DNA from: G963663525 sp963663525
GTDB lineage: Bacteria; Myxococcota_A; SURF-8; G963663525
Direction: 5' to 3'
Assembly (NCBI GenBank): GCA_963663525.2
Contig: CAXXHC010000003.1
Coordinates: forward strand, 1,781,221 to 1,845,220
DNA: 64,000 bases
Of the stretch, positions 53,334 to 62,633 are shown piece after piece. A program made the translations under genes and the position numbers. Numbering within the stretch: the first letter of the stretch is position 1; each line of letters begins with the position of its first letter. Under the pieces are notes generated by a model. It was not told the origin of the DNA and searched no databases. It saw only the letters and a list, made by a program, of their open reading frames with translations.

Positions 53334-53353
53334 ATCCCCGCTTTCGCGGGGAT
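53334..53353. repeat. Short GC palindrome
   Basis: ATCCCCGC-TTTC-GCGGGGAT, followed by GACAA. The same kind of palindrome occurs at 44373-44392. Confidence 0.6.
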
Positions 53354-53472
53354 GACAACCCTTCATTCACGGATAGAACCTTTTGAGATCCGACGACGAA
53401 ATCTGGCGTGTCGAGCCAAAAATCAGCCTGATCTACGCGAACTTTCACGGATAATGATTGAAGTCAGCACAC

Positions 53473-53716
53473 CTGTCCAAAATAGGTTTTCTTGGACAGT
53501 ATCTTGATGATTCCCTCAGCCGAATCTTATTGGATTGATGCTCAAATCGCCTGAAAAATGGGCTTTAAATGGCATATGCACGTAAAAACAGTCTCAACCT
53601 TCATTTTGGACAGCAAAATCAGACAACGGAGACCTGGTTTCGTCTTGGAAATTCGGCTCCAGTATTTTCAGCTACTTACCGTGTCCAAAACACGAATCTC
53701 AGATTGTTTTGGACAG
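53473..53716. repeat. MITE-like element with CTGTCCAAAA ends
   Basis: Starts CTGTCCAAAATA and ends GTTTTGGACAG, an inverted pair. Further copies of the same core lie inside, at 53493, 53604 and 53681, in both orientations. 244 bp, no coding frame. It ends 15 bases before the stop of the DUF1566 gene. Confidence 0.5.
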
Positions 53717-53731
53717 TAGTGAAGTCAGGTC

Positions 53732-54433
53732 TTACCGCACGCACCGAACCTGCATCGCGATGGCCGGGTTTCCGGCGATGATGCCCCCGGTATGAAACAC
53801 GATTTCCCAGTATGCGCCATTCACATCGTTTCCCACCGGATCGCTCGACCAGGTGCGGTCGCACGGGCCTTCCAGTTCTACGACTCGGTAGCATCCCTCC
53901 TCGTCCGGACCGGTCGATCCCTGGCAGCCATTGCAATAGGTCATATCCTGACAGGCGAGGTCAAGGCAGCCGTCGTCCACCTGGCAATCGCCGCCGACTT
54001 CCGTCAGGTTGCAACCACGAACCAGCGCCCGTAATTCCCCGAGGGTCGGAAGGCGCCAGTCGTCGTATCCCGCCCAGGTCAGATTCTCGCAGTAGCTTTT
54101 CGATGCGGCCCAATTCAATTCCTTCCCGGAGGAAGAATTCTGCCAGATCAGGTTCCCTGCTCCCGCATAGACGGCTTCATTCACGGTGCTTTCTTCTTCC
54201 TGCTCGCCTGCGTCGTCGTCGTCCGAAAGTTCTTCCTCGCCGGAAACGTCGTCATCGGAAACGTCACTTTCCGCGATTCCATCGGTTTCCACAAAATCTT
54301 CGTCGCCGGTTTCCTGTTCGATGTCGGTATCTCCTACGGACGTATCCCCGTCATCCGATTCCCCCAGGCACCCGGTCATAAGGACGAGAAGCAGAAGCGC
54401 CAATCCCTCCATGATATGAAATCTATGTTTCAT
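53732..54433 (-). CDS. Lipoprotein with one DUF1566 domain
   Basis: 233 residues from the ATG at 54431-54433 with GGAGG upstream. Lipobox LMTGC. An Asp/Glu-rich linker (~25-85), then one DUF1566 module: NLIWQNSSSGKELNWAASKSY and GYDDWRLPTLGELRALVRGC. Same family as the double-module protein at 3644-5209. It is the only host-like gene between two insertion sequences. Surface or periplasmic; role unknown. Confidence 0.82.
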   Translation of the reverse strand: MKHRFHIMEGLALLLLVLMTGCLGESDDGDTSVGDTDIEQETGDEDFVETDGIAESDVSDDDVSGEEELSDDDDAGEQEEESTVNEAVYAGAGNLIWQNSSSGKELNWAASKSYCENLTWAGYDDWRLPTLGELRALVRGCNLTEVGGDCQVDDGCLDLACQDMTYCNGCQGSTGPDEEGCYRVVELEGPCDRTWSSDPVGNDVNGAYWEIVFHTGGIIAGNPAIAMQVRCVR

Positions 54434-54548
54434 CGAAACCCCCTCCGGCTGCTTATCGTCTGGGAAACTTGGACACGGAGTTAATGTGTAGATGGAGTTG
54501 ATTCCGGCTCCCAAGATCCGGCAGAATGACCGGAGGAAGGAGCGAGTC

Positions 54549-54938
54549 ATGAGTGAGAATCCGAAAAAACGCCAAGCTTCGAAACAACCGAAAGCCGGTA
54601 CCCGTGAGGATGGATCGGGCGAGGATTTCATCCGTAAGGTCCGACGCAAAACCCGTCGCCGGTACACCGCCGAGGAAAAAATCCGCATCGTGATGGAAGG
54701 TCTGCGAGGCGAGTTGTCCGTGGTGGATCTGTGCCGCCGGGAAGGCCTTCATTCCAACGTCTATTACAAGTGGCTGAAGGACTTCATGGAGGCGGGCAAG
54801 GCCCGACTGTCGGGGGATACTCGCCGGGATGCCAGCAGGGATGAGGTGGACGGCCTCAAACGTGAGAATGCTCGGCTCAAAGAGCTGGTTGCAGAACTGG
54901 CGATCGAGAACCATGGTTTAAAAAAAATTGTGAGCTGA
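54549..54938 (+). CDS. IS3-family orfA, helix-turn-helix protein
   Basis: 129 residues from the ATG at 54549 (GGAAGGAG upstream). Basic N-terminus, then the transposase_8-type HTH: RRYTAEEKIRIVMEGLRGE, VVDLCRREGLHSNVYYKW, and a leucine zipper (VDGLKRENARLKELVAELAIE). Binds IS ends. Ends 32 bases before orfB, so there is no programmed frameshift overlap. Confidence 0.9.
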   Translation: MSENPKKRQASKQPKAGTREDGSGEDFIRKVRRKTRRRYTAEEKIRIVMEGLRGELSVVDLCRREGLHSNVYYKWLKDFMEAGKARLSGDTRRDASRDEVDGLKRENARLKELVAELAIENHGLKKIVS

Positions 54939-54970
54939 AACTCTACGAGAGGCAAGGAAAGGAGCATCTC

Positions 54971-56056
54971 ATGATGGAGCAGAAGCTTGCGATTTTGACC
55001 GAGGTGGAGAGGAGTCCCAACAAGAAGAAGTTACTGAAGTCCATGGGAGTGTCCCGCTCGACGTACTACACTTGGAGAAAGCGGGTTCGCCGGGAGGGGA
55101 AGACCGGCCTGGAGCATAAAGGACGTGGGTCGCCGGGATGGAACCGCCTGTTGGATTCGGAGCGGGAACACGTACTGGAGCAGGCACGAGCGTTTCCTCC
55201 GTTGAGCAGCCGGGAGTTGGCGGTTCGGATCACGGACAGCGGTCGGTTCTACATCAGCGAATCCAGCGTGTACCGAATCCTGAAGGCGGCGGGTCTGATC
55301 AAACCCCACATCGTCGAAAAGAAGGCTGCCAAAGAATATCATACGAAGCCCAAACGGGTGAACGAGCAATGGCAGAGCGACATCACGTACATCAAGATCG
55401 TCGGCTGGGGTTTCTATTTCCTGATCTCGGTGCTGGACGACGTGTCCCGTTTCATCCTCGCCTGGCACTTGTCGCAAGACATGACGGGGGAGTCGATCTC
55501 GGACGTGGTGGAGGCGGCCCTGGCTTTCGCCGGAATCGAAGAAAACGACAAGAAGCCGCGTTTCCTGTCCGACAACGGCTCCGGCTACGTGGGAGCGGCG
55601 CTCAACGACTACCTTGATTTCTGGGGCATCCGGCACATCTATGCCGCGCCGTATCATCCCCAGACCAACGGCAAGATCGAGCGATATCACCTGACGCTGA
55701 AGATCGACGGCAGTCTGTTGGTGTTCACGACACCGGACGAGTTCGTGCGTTTCATGGAAGTCTTCGTCGATTACTACAATCACGAACGTGTCCACGAAGC
55801 CCTGGGGAACGTGACCCCGGCAGACGTGTACTTCGGACGCCGGGAGACCATCCTGAAGGCCAGGGCAGAGCTGAAAGAGCGGTCCATAACCCGCCGCAAA
55901 GCCAAGAACCAGTCCGGTATCGACCTGAAGCTGCCGGTCGAACCGATTCGGAAAATGGCCGACGATCATCCCTACTGGAAGTATTTCGGGGTGTTGTCTC
56001 GGACGGAAAAAGCGGATCTGCTTGTCGGTAAAGGAGAAACAAGTTATGCTGATTGA
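54971..56056 (+). CDS. IS3-family orfB, integrase-type transposase
   Basis: 361 residues. An HTH_21-like N-terminus (KKKLLKSMGVSRSTYYTW), then the rve core: WQSDITYIKI (Asp1), PRFLSDNGSGYVGAALN (Asp2), PQTNGKIERYHLTLK (Glu). It has its own ribosome site (AAAGGAG), which suggests independent translation. Intact. Confidence 0.95.
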   Translation: MMEQKLAILTEVERSPNKKKLLKSMGVSRSTYYTWRKRVRREGKTGLEHKGRGSPGWNRLLDSEREHVLEQARAFPPLSSRELAVRITDSGRFYISESSVYRILKAAGLIKPHIVEKKAAKEYHTKPKRVNEQWQSDITYIKIVGWGFYFLISVLDDVSRFILAWHLSQDMTGESISDVVEAALAFAGIEENDKKPRFLSDNGSGYVGAALNDYLDFWGIRHIYAAPYHPQTNGKIERYHLTLKIDGSLLVFTTPDEFVRFMEVFVDYYNHERVHEALGNVTPADVYFGRRETILKARAELKERSITRRKAKNQSGIDLKLPVEPIRKMADDHPYWKYFGVLSRTEKADLLVGKGETSYAD

Positions 56057-56355
56057 ACCTGCCTGGAGGATAGGGCAACGCTGGGGAGCGACCCGAGCGC
56101 CACGGTGGGTGAACGGCGGACAGGCGGAGCTTCATGCTCCGTCGTCCCTTTATCCCCTGTCCGTTGTTCCAAGAAAGCGATAAACCCAAAACAACGATGG
56201 AAACAAGTACTAAATTTACAAGCCGGGCTCGACCGCTCTCACATTCAAAACGACCCCTAAGTGTCCAATTTCGGCTGAAGACGCACAGTCCGGGATTCTC
56301 CATCCATCATCTTGGGTTGCCAATCCCATATTTATCTCCTGTAAATATACTATAT

Positions 56356-56664
56356 TCACAGGACTATAGCACAATTCACCCTACTGGGATAGAATCTTAG
56401 TGAATCTGGTAAGTCCTCGTTTTCACAGAAACTATCAAGAGGAGATCTGGTCCAGGAATTAGTCCTAGGTGACGGACGACAGATTGGACTTGCAACTGCA
56501 ATCAGGTTGTTTTTCCCCATTGGCAAACCAACATTTGCATGAGGATCCTTTGTCCAAGATTCTTCGACGTCTTTCCTGCTGGCATATAGCTTGTCAGCTG
56601 GAATGATTTCACTCCAGATTCCTTCTGCATACCCGTGGTCTAGGAGATTTTCATAGACGCTAAC
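56356..56664 (-). pseudogene. Gene fragment cut by the IS1380 element
   Basis: A minus-strand frame is open for about 99 codons from the IS border to a stop at 56356-56358. Translation contains ENLLDHGYAEGIWSEIIPAD, YASRKDVEESWTKD and LRFYPSRVNCAIVL. The N-terminus is missing; no known family was recognised. Codon use is more AT-rich than core genes. Coding status is tentative. 56057-56355 holds the IS3 tail and ~90 bp with no gene. Confidence 0.35.
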
Positions 56665-58261
56665 CTGAATAATTCACAATGTCGGGAATAACGAAAGGGC
56701 GTTTTCTGTTTTATCGAGTGAGATCAAGCACTTGTAGTGATAAAACAGAGGAAACGCCCATGACGCAGTGTAGCGGAAAACTTGAGCTTGGCGCAATCGG
56801 AAAACGCACAATATCGGTCGATTTCAATGGTGGAGCCATCGCTTCCGACGGAGGAATCCTGCTGTTGCGGGAGGTGGAACGCCGGGTTGGCCTGATCCAT
56901 CGCCTGTCCGGTTGTCTTGAAGATCGCCGTGACCCGAACCGCATTCGCCACACGGTGGAGGATCTCCTGCGCCAGCGGGTGTTCCAGATCTGCTGCGGCT
57001 ACGAAGACGCCAACGACGCCGACAGGCTCCGCTCGGATCCTGCCTTGAAAACCGCTTGTGACCGCGAACTCGATCCCGACGATGACCTGGGAAGCCAGCC
57101 CACGCTGACTCGCCTGGAAAACGCGGCGGACAACGACACGATCCAGCGTCTGTTGCAATCCCTGGTGGATCACTGGCTGGAGCATCGCCAACGACCCGCC
57201 GATGGCAGGATCATCCTCGACGTGGATTCCACCGACGACGAGACCCACGGGCAACAGGAGTTTGCCGAATTCCACGGCTATTATCGGCATTACTGCTATC
57301 AGCCGGTGCTGATTCACGATGGCGAAACCGGCGATCTGATCCTGCCTTTTCTGCGTCCCGGGCGGGTTTCGGCCAGGCTGGGCGCGGACGGGCTGTTGAT
57401 CTACCTGGCCGACCGCGTTCGTGAGAAATGGCCCGGCGTGCAGGTGATCGTGCGCGGCGACTCCGGTTATTGCGGCGAGGATTTCTACCTCGAACTCGAA
57501 ACGCATGGCATCGACTACGTGCTTGGCATCGCGAAAAACGCCAACCTCAACAAGCTTGCGGAGACGGCGATGAAGGCGGCGCGGCTGTTTTCGGCCATGA
57601 CCGGCCGCAAGACGACGATCTACGCCGAAGGCCGGTACCGGGCCGGATCGTGGACGACCTCCCGGCGGGTGATTGCCAAGGCCGAACGCCTGAAAGACAA
57701 GGACAATCAACGGTTTGTGGTGACGACGCTCGACGAGCCGCCGGCGTGGATCTACCGGGAGTTCTACGTCAAGCGCGGCGAGGCGAGCGAAAACCGGATC
57801 AAGGATCTCAAGCTGGATTGCTCCGGAGACCGCTTGAGCTGCCATCGTTTCATCACCAACTTCTTCCGGCTGATTCTGCATATGGCAGCCTACGCCCTGA
57901 TGCACGAGTTACGCAAAGCGTGCAAAAGCACCAAGTTCGGCACGGCGAGAATCGAAACGCTGAGATTGAGGCTGCTCAAGATCGGCGTTCGAATCCGACA
58001 GACGACGCGCAGAATCTGGTTCCATCTGTCCGAATCCACCCCGGAGAAAGAACTCTGGACGGAGATCATGAGAAAACTTGTGGCGGCGTAACGAAAACCC
58101 CGGTCGGCCCGATCCGGGCGAAAAGGAGGCGCGATGACAACCGATAGATCCAAGGGGGACGAAACCAGAGGATAGGTTTGTCCGATCCTCGAAAATCGTT
58201 TCAAATTCGATCGGACATCTCTCGCCCAAAAGTCCTCGACGAAACGTCATGAATTTTCCAG
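56665..58261 (+). mobile_element. Insertion sequence, IS1380 family, ~1.6 kb (ends tentative)
   Basis: The left end CTGAATAATTCACAATGTC (56665-) and the inverted right end, CTGGAAAATTCATGACGTT read on the other strand from 58261, agree at about 13 of 19 bases. Length fits the family. No clear target duplication seen. The right end would cut the small gene at 58201-58473. Confidence 0.5.
56760..58091 (+). CDS. IS1380-family transposase
   Basis: 443 residues from the ATG at 56760 (GAGGAAA upstream). DDE motifs in the family order: IILDVDSTDDETHG (Asp1), VQVIVRGDSGYCGEDF (Asp2), GEASENRIKDLKLDCSGDRL (Glu). The tail LRKACKSTKFGTARIETLRLRLLKIG is typical. It appears intact. Confidence 0.95.
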   Translation: MTQCSGKLELGAIGKRTISVDFNGGAIASDGGILLLREVERRVGLIHRLSGCLEDRRDPNRIRHTVEDLLRQRVFQICCGYEDANDADRLRSDPALKTACDRELDPDDDLGSQPTLTRLENAADNDTIQRLLQSLVDHWLEHRQRPADGRIILDVDSTDDETHGQQEFAEFHGYYRHYCYQPVLIHDGETGDLILPFLRPGRVSARLGADGLLIYLADRVREKWPGVQVIVRGDSGYCGEDFYLELETHGIDYVLGIAKNANLNKLAETAMKAARLFSAMTGRKTTIYAEGRYRAGSWTTSRRVIAKAERLKDKDNQRFVVTTLDEPPAWIYREFYVKRGEASENRIKDLKLDCSGDRLSCHRFITNFFRLILHMAAYALMHELRKACKSTKFGTARIETLRLRLLKIGVRIRQTTRRIWFHLSESTPEKELWTEIMRKLVAA

Positions 58262-58473
58262 TTTAAAAGATCCTCTTTGGCGACAAGTGGGCGACCGTTA
58301 ATCACACGTACTTTCAATGGTAGTGGGTCCCGGTCCTTGCAGTTGCGCCGATAGATCATCTGCGCTGTAACAATGCCATCGCTGGCTTCCTCTACCTCTT
58401 TTGGTCTCATTAGGGGCGAGTATGACCGCAATCTGTCAGCCCATTCCGTATTGATGCTGGGTATGTGATCCAT
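58201..58473 (-). CDS. Small AlpA/excisionase-like DNA-binding protein, probably cut at its C-terminus
   Basis: 90 residues from the ATG at 58471-58473 with GGAGG upstream. RPKEVEEASDGIVTAQMIYR then LKVRVINGRPLVAKEDLLNW suggests a winged helix of the AlpA/excisionase kind. It diverges from an XRE regulator and lies beside an integrase, as excision regulators do. The last ~17 residues would come from the IS1380 end, if that end is correctly placed; rejoining the flanks would give a native end LLASMKIS (inference). The protein may still work. Confidence 0.55.
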   Translation of the reverse strand: MDHIPSINTEWADRLRSYSPLMRPKEVEEASDGIVTAQMIYRRNCKDRDPLPLKVRVINGRPLVAKEDLLNWKIHDVSSRTFGREMSDRI

Positions 58474-58574
58474 GTGTGTCCTCCGTATCAAGCTACCGGA
58501 AGTTTGAAGCATAGACTAATGCAGTTTGTATGTCAAGCAGATAATTTGATATAAAAAACATCTTGATTTATGTG

Positions 58575-58588
58575 CTATACATGTGTAG
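58575..58588. promoter_or_regulatory. Operator-like dyad in the divergent promoter region
   Basis: CTATACATGTGTAG is a near-perfect palindrome (12 of 14 bases), 10 bases before the XRE gene ATG at 58599 and between two divergent genes. It is a likely self-regulatory site for the XRE protein. Confidence 0.5.
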
Positions 58589-58598
58589 AGTCCAAATC

Positions 58599-59174
58599 AT
58601 GAGTGAACGTAAAGCTGAAATGCTGAGAAGAAGAGCCGGATACACATCGGCAAGGAAGGTTGCGGAGGAGTTGGGAATACCAGCTTCGAGGCTGTATGAC
58701 TTCGAGAAAAAAGGAGCTCGGGAAGCCCAGCTTAGGCTAGTCGATGCCATCGAACTTTCAAAGCTGTATGCGTGCGGCCTAGACGAATTACTGGATGATG
58801 ACCTTGCCGAAGGGGTGACCTTCAGTGACAAGAACGAGCCTCCAAAGGTACGTCCGTCAATTTTGGAAACTAACTTCATCGAATACTTCAGGTGCATTCC
58901 TCCGGTGAGACGCCTCGAACTATACCGTGACCTTTATTTAAGGCTTGGTATGCCCCTTTATCGATACGAAGACCTGGCTGTGGAAGAAACAGTGTTGGAA
59001 AGTATCAAGCGCAATCACAGAAAGGGAGAACTGGGGTCCCTTCCGAATGCCGGAGCTATCATCGACGAACTGATCGAGGAAGTTAAAAAGGAAAAGCAGC
59101 AAGAGGATTCCAAGCACAAGAAGGTTCGGAGTCGCCGTAGGAAGTCTTCTCGATCCAAGAAAGCCAAGCCATAG
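58599..59174 (+). CDS. XRE-family transcriptional regulator
   Basis: 191 residues from the ATG at 58599. An N-terminal helix-turn-helix (SARKVAEELGIPASRLYDFEKKGAREAQ) is followed by a helical region and a very basic C-terminal tail (SRRRKSSRSKKAKP). It probably represses the divergent gene and the integrase, which starts 7 bases after its stop and is likely co-transcribed. Confidence 0.8.
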   Translation: MSERKAEMLRRRAGYTSARKVAEELGIPASRLYDFEKKGAREAQLRLVDAIELSKLYACGLDELLDDDLAEGVTFSDKNEPPKVRPSILETNFIEYFRCIPPVRRLELYRDLYLRLGMPLYRYEDLAVEETVLESIKRNHRKGELGSLPNAGAIIDELIEEVKKEKQQEDSKHKKVRSRRRKSSRSKKAKP

Positions 59175-59181
59175 CCACACC

Positions 59182-60369
59182 ATGCCCGAGCTTTCCAAAA
59201 CAACCAAACGTCGCCTCGACCAGATGAATAAAGCACTGTTCCCACTCAAGATGCGATACAAAGGGGACGGGAATACGTTTCAATGCTATTACCGTGGCAA
59301 GGGCAAGAACTTCTGGAAGAACCTCGGTCCCGACATGGAGGTGGCTTACAGCCGAGCGTTGGTCATCCGGAAGACCCTGGATGACCTGCCCCTCGTAAGC
59401 AAAAGGAAGCTTACCCTCGAAGAGTTTCACGACGAGTGGATCACAACAAAGTCCAAGCTGTCCCCGACGACCTTGCAAGGGTATCATTATTTTTGGCGCG
59501 CCGTACCGGACCACCTGAAGCAGCGTGAATTGGGGTCCATCACCAGGGATCATGTCGAGACAGCCCTGGAAGAGATCGAAAAGCCTTCCATGCGGTCCCA
59601 TGCGGCTGGGTTCCTGTCCACCGTCTTCAACGCGGCGGTTGCGGCGGAGTTGATCCCGAAGAACCCACACCCGAAGGCCTACAAGAACAACCGGCGCCGG
59701 ATCCCCAATCTCACTTCCGAACAGCTTCTGGCGGTCCTTGATAATGTATCGGAGAGCGCTCGGCCTGCGGTGGTCCTTGCCGGTGTCGAAGGATTGCGTC
59801 GGGGCGAGATCATGCAACTGAAGTACGGAGACTTCAACTTCGAGAAGCGACAAGTGCGTATCACGAAGTCGCGAGCAAAAACCTACGGCAAGTTCGCCGC
59901 CGATGAGCAGAAGAAGACGAAGACCGAAGAGGATCGAACTTTGCCGTTGACGCCGATCGCTGTCAGGTACCTCCAACCGGTGATCGAAGGGAAAGATCCG
60001 GAAGCCTTGCTTTATCCGACGTTCAGGACAGACCTGCCCGAAAGGATCAAGGCCGCCTGCAAAAAGGTTGGCGTGCCCCCAATGAACCTTCACGGGCTCC
60101 GGCACCTGTGCATCTCGCTTGTAATGGAAGAGTCCGGTCCGGCGGCAGCCCAGGCTTTGGCTGGGCACAAGCAAATCTCCACGACCGCCGATATCTACGG
60201 CCACCTGTCCTCCGTCTACCTCGCCCGCCAGATGGAGCGTACGCACATGGAGCCGGAGATCAAATCCGTCCGTGAAATGGCGGAGGCGTTGAAAGACCAC
60301 GAAGACCCTAAAGTGAAGCTTCTCGCCGAGAAAACGTCGTCAATGTGTGCCAGATTGTGCCAGACCTAA
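59182..60369 (+). CDS. Tyrosine recombinase (phage-type integrase)
   Basis: 395 residues. SAM-like core-binding domain (~75-165) and catalytic domain with R206 (GLRRGEI), K229, H304-x-x-R307 (HGLRHL), H329 (LAGHKQ) and nucleophile Y339 (ADIYGH). All six catalytic positions are present, so it should be active. It mediates integration into an att site. A tRNA 3'-end fragment sits 46 bases past its stop, a normal position for attL/attR. Confidence 0.95.
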   Translation: MPELSKTTKRRLDQMNKALFPLKMRYKGDGNTFQCYYRGKGKNFWKNLGPDMEVAYSRALVIRKTLDDLPLVSKRKLTLEEFHDEWITTKSKLSPTTLQGYHYFWRAVPDHLKQRELGSITRDHVETALEEIEKPSMRSHAAGFLSTVFNAAVAAELIPKNPHPKAYKNNRRRIPNLTSEQLLAVLDNVSESARPAVVLAGVEGLRRGEIMQLKYGDFNFEKRQVRITKSRAKTYGKFAADEQKKTKTEEDRTLPLTPIAVRYLQPVIEGKDPEALLYPTFRTDLPERIKAACKKVGVPPMNLHGLRHLCISLVMEESGPAAAQALAGHKQISTTADIYGHLSSVYLARQMERTHMEPEIKSVREMAEALKDHEDPKVKLLAEKTSSMCARLCQT

Positions 60370-60375
60370 CGAAAA

Positions 60376-60405
60376 CAGCCACCTACGAATCAACGTAAGT
60401 GGCTG
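60376..60405 (+). terminator. Hairpin after the integrase gene
   Basis: The stem CAGCCAC/GTGGCTG with ACGT-rich inner pairing lies 7 bases past the stop codon. There is only a weak T tract. Confidence 0.5.
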
Positions 60406-60414
60406 AAATCATTA

Positions 60415-60440
60415 TGGTCGGCGTGAGAGGATTTGAACCT
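60415..60440 (-). other. tRNA 3'-end fragment, probable att site
   Basis: On the minus strand the 26 bases read T-loop GGTTCAAATCC, acceptor strand CACGCCG, discriminator A and CCA. The 5' two thirds of a tRNA are absent; the first T-stem bases no longer pair. A C-G first pair would fit tRNA-Pro (inference). It fits the site left when an island integrates in a tRNA gene. Bases 60441-60780 contain no gene. Confidence 0.7.
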
Positions 60441-60780
60441 GACCAATACATAAACGAAAAACCGTGTAGAAACGCGACCTTGGCTTTATCCTCTTGAGAT
60501 CATTACATTTCTTTCGCCGCTTTCGTTCCGTCCAAACCCGTCTTAAACCCGGAAAGTAAACCGTGTCGCGGCACAATAGCGGCACATGAACGAGAATCCC
60601 GGTAATGAACGTCCCGTTGATTCGGGCTTAGAATAAGGAAATTCTTCGATCATGTCAAATCAATACAACTTCATCTTGTGGAATGGTTTTCGCGGCGAAT
60701 CAAAGAACAATACTGAAACACCTGCTGGCCTAGCATCGGTTTGTTAACCGCGATGAACGCGCATTTTCGGGGAACACCTG

Positions 60781-62313
60781 ATGCTACCCACGAAAACAAT
60801 CCCTATCGGTTGCGATTACATCCGCATGGGTTTCACCTATGATGGAAAGGTTGAGTTCGATCCGGCCCACTGGAAATGGTATCGGAAAAATAGAGTTAGA
60901 GTCTCCCAAAGCATTTCCTCCAAATATAGATGGGTTCGACTTTTCTGCCGCCGTAACAATCCGAACTCGTATTATTTCTATCTCGAATTTTCACCGAATC
61001 ATGTTCGCTGGGGAAAAAACACCATCCCCGCAATGCCCGATGATACGGATTACATTCTCGACTATCTTCAAGAATTTCTCGACCGCTTCTTTCCATTCCC
61101 TGAAATAGCTCCGATTCGATCGGATCGTTGGATTGTTACCGGGGTTGACTACAACATGGACATGGACCTCCCTCCAGTGATCGCAGCATCATTGGTGAAT
61201 TCCTTCTTCTGCCTGCCGTTCAAACGTGGATCGGTAAAGAAAACACACCATTACAACCAACCAACAAAATGGATAAATGAGGATGGCACGGAGATTGAAG
61301 ACCTTGAGTACGACGACAACGCCAACTTCGATCCGGCCACTGGAGTGAGCGTAAGAAACGCGGGAGATCGGTTTACCTACGGCCATACGATCTACAACAA
61401 ATACGAGCAAGTTTACGAAGAGGTGCTTAAAGCTGAGGAAAATATAGAGAACGTCCATTACCAGCGAACCGGTGACCGGAATCCTTGGCGATACAATACC
61501 ATGCAAGAATTTCTCAGTGAATGGCAAAAGTCCCCGCTCTGCGGGTTACCATCCGATCTTCACCGCTTCGAGGTGAAGTTTCGTGAGCGGCCTGCACTCA
61601 AGCGGATCGGCCTGCATGATCGCACGGTAGAGAGTGTGCTACGCTATCCGAACCGTGTTCGCGCCTTTCAGAATATCCTTGATCGGTATGGGATTGAAAC
61701 CATCCCCGACGATACTATACAACCGCTTAAAAAGTACCATGAATCGCTCGGAGCAAACACCCGGAAAAAGCAATTCAGCAATGGATATGAACCGACTGAT
61801 TTTCTACGCTACATCCTTCGCGGTGATTTCAAAGCGGCGAATGCGGATGGTATTCGCCCGAAACCAACACCTTATTCTGTCCAGAACCTAAGAAAAATTC
61901 GCCATGCGTGTTTCAAGCTGGGGCTTTACAACGCCAATGTCAACGACGATTTCTTTCTGCTAAATCACGCCGAGCATATCCTGAAAGCGTCCGATGGGCA
62001 CACGGTTGCCATGCCGGATTGGTTGGAATTCTGGGAACCATCGCCCGAACCGGAGTCCGAACAAGCGTGTGTGATCGACCCGACTACAAGCATCACTCTC
62101 TCTCAGCCTGATAAACGGAAGGAAAGCGGGGACAAGCCAAACGACGTATGGCCAGCCGTGAACCATGCAGAATGGCTCAGCACGTCCCGTACCAAGCCTT
62201 TTCGATACCTCTATGGAGAATCTTCATTTCTCGAATTGCCCGCCATCCGCATAGCGCCGGAGACAAAACACAAGGTTACATCAACCGAGCATTCCCAACG
62301 CGCACCACCCTGA
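60781..62313 (+). CDS. Phage gII/CRI-like replication initiation protein (tentative)
   Basis: 510 residues, with GGGGAA upstream. The layout recalls filamentous-phage gene II/CRI and Rep_trans-type initiators: YYFYLEFSPNHVRWGKNT (compare the 'lEfSlpKllfGnN' block), VTGVDYNMDMDLPP, GHTIYNKYEQVYE and DLHRFEVKFRER. The catalytic Tyr is probably in one of the YNKYE or HxxY contexts, not assigned. No coat, Zot or plasmid partner genes lie nearby. It may be a satellite or relic of a single-stranded-DNA element. Confidence 0.5.
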   Translation: MLPTKTIPIGCDYIRMGFTYDGKVEFDPAHWKWYRKNRVRVSQSISSKYRWVRLFCRRNNPNSYYFYLEFSPNHVRWGKNTIPAMPDDTDYILDYLQEFLDRFFPFPEIAPIRSDRWIVTGVDYNMDMDLPPVIAASLVNSFFCLPFKRGSVKKTHHYNQPTKWINEDGTEIEDLEYDDNANFDPATGVSVRNAGDRFTYGHTIYNKYEQVYEEVLKAEENIENVHYQRTGDRNPWRYNTMQEFLSEWQKSPLCGLPSDLHRFEVKFRERPALKRIGLHDRTVESVLRYPNRVRAFQNILDRYGIETIPDDTIQPLKKYHESLGANTRKKQFSNGYEPTDFLRYILRGDFKAANADGIRPKPTPYSVQNLRKIRHACFKLGLYNANVNDDFFLLNHAEHILKASDGHTVAMPDWLEFWEPSPEPESEQACVIDPTTSITLSQPDKRKESGDKPNDVWPAVNHAEWLSTSRTKPFRYLYGESSFLELPAIRIAPETKHKVTSTEHSQRAPP

Positions 62314-62633
62314 GTTTGGGTTTCTTCAGCCTGACTTCGCGTCTTATCAGACTGACTTCGGCATTGTTCTGGGGGGTGATGTTCGGAAATGTGAACATCA
62401 GAAGGCTTTTCGGAATGCGACATTCACGTAAAGGAATATCTGTTTTATGCTGTCAGAATCAATACATAACTTGATTCTCTCCGGTTCTGAAAAATCCGAA
62501 AGTACCGGAGTGATGTTCAGCAAAACGGGGGATGTGTCCTGCTCTTCCGAGCCTTCATCCTCATGGAGAGCGCCGGGCGGCGCGGGGGTAAGGTCGTGAA
62601 AATGCGGATTCCCTCAGATCGGGGTGAGACTCC
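62314..62633. other. Intergenic region, no gene seen
   Basis: Two tail-to-tail genes meet here. The sequence holds a repeated GACTTCG(C/G) motif near 62334 and 62354, but no frame I can support as coding. Confidence 0.4.

Larger units (their letters stand above)
54470..56267 (+). mobile_element. Insertion sequence, IS3 family, ~1.8 kb
   Basis: TGGACAC (54470-54476) and GTGTCCA (56261-56267) mark the ends. Two frames, orfA and orfB, lie inside. About 200 bp follow orfB, including the palindrome pair CGGACAGGCGGAGC/GCTCCGTCGTCC. Ends are tentative because the inverted repeats are short. Confidence 0.6.
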
